Source of the DNA: Marinilabiliales bacterium
Lineage (GTDB): Bacteria; Bacteroidota; Bacteroidia; Bacteroidales; UBA12077
Assembly: GCA_002869305.1 (NCBI GenBank)
Contig: PKTC01000437.1
Span: 1 to 15,314, forward strand
Length of the DNA: 15,314 nt
Reading direction: 5' to 3'
The position numbers and the translations under genes were made by a program. Below the pieces are notes generated by a model. The model did not search any database. It was not told where the DNA came from and was given only the letters and a program-made list of their open reading frames with translations. Positions within the stretch are counted from its first letter, which is position 1; every line of letters starts with the position of its first letter. Shown piece by piece: positions 15,056-15,314 of this stretch.

Positions 15056-15314
15056 ATGAAAAAACTTATACCTGTATTATTGCTCTTTATTATGAGTTGC
15101 AACACCAAAGTGAATATGGAAGATGAAAAAGAAAAACTAATGCAAACTGATATTGAATTTTCAAATAGATCCGTTGAAGTTGGAAATCATCAAGCCTTCC
15201 TGGAATTTGCATCACCCGATGTAGTTTTACTTAAACCTGAATCGTATCCAATAGTAGGTAAACCTGCATTAAAAAAGCTATATGATGAATTATCAGATAC
15301 TTTTTACAATTTAA
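15056..15314 (+). CDS. DUF4440/SnoaL-like lipoprotein, N-terminal part (cut by window edge)
   Basis: Only the first 86 codons lie in the window. A lipoprotein signal is clear: MKKLIPVLLLFIMSC, with Cys15 as the lipidation site and a flexible NTKVNMEDEKE linker. The mature part (LMQTDIEFSNRSVEVGNHQAFLEFASPDVVLLKPES, then IVGKPALKKLYDEL) resembles the NTF2-like cone fold of DUF4440 proteins, in which an Asp/Phe-containing helix precedes an A-F-L-x-F-x-x-x-D-V segment and a G-x-x-A-L turn. These domains bind small ligands or act as small enzymes; function is unknown. It starts 33 nt after the hydrolase stop on the same strand, so the two are probably cotranscribed. Confidence 0.72.
   Translation, partial: MKKLIPVLLLFIMSCNTKVNMEDEKEKLMQTDIEFSNRSVEVGNHQAFLEFASPDVVLLKPESYPIVGKPALKKLYDELSDTFYNL

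Overview
The window is about 15.3 kb of AT-rich, gene-dense chromosome from a member of the Bacteroidota, probably class Bacteroidia. The support is a short primary sigma factor without region 1.1, a PorQ component of the type IX secretion system (T9SS) beside cmk and ispH, a TTTG-N20-TAnnTTTG promoter, and mostly weak ribosome binding sites. A marine Marinilabiliales-like genus would fit, but the sequence does not settle the genus. I see no insertion sequence, phage gene, tRNA, rRNA or CRISPR array.

Layout, left to right. On the minus strand lie the front part of an SLC12-like permease (cut by the window edge), the sigma factor rpoD with a clear terminator, a fold-type III alanine-racemase-like gene, and an M20D amidohydrolase 7 nt upstream of the racemase in the same transcript direction. 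On the plus strand, a DMT/EamA exporter overlaps a YkgJ-type cysteine-cluster gene by one base. A minus-strand YegS-like lipid kinase then converges on that gene, and the two stop codons share one CTAG. Next comes the plus-strand run porQ, cmk, ispH, priA. A minus-strand Cache-domain histidine kinase converges on priA. Divergent from the kinase are a plus-strand exported alpha/beta hydrolase and the start of a DUF4440-like lipoprotein.

Most genes are core functions: transcription (rpoD), CMP/dCMP phosphorylation (cmk), isoprenoid precursors (ispH), replication restart (priA) and protein secretion (porQ). The points most worth checking are: (1) cmk has Asn where the Walker A lysine should be, although every other Cmk motif is intact; (2) the racemase keeps the PLP lysine and catalytic tyrosine but differs from classical alanine racemases at several active-site positions, and is paired with an amidohydrolase; (3) a textbook Bacteroidetes promoter inside the porQ-cmk gap fixes the cmk start; (4) a perfect 20-bp palindrome lies in the rpoD leader; (5) a 7-codon reading frame overlaps the GTG start of the histidine kinase. 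I did not find a clear new defence system or mobile system.
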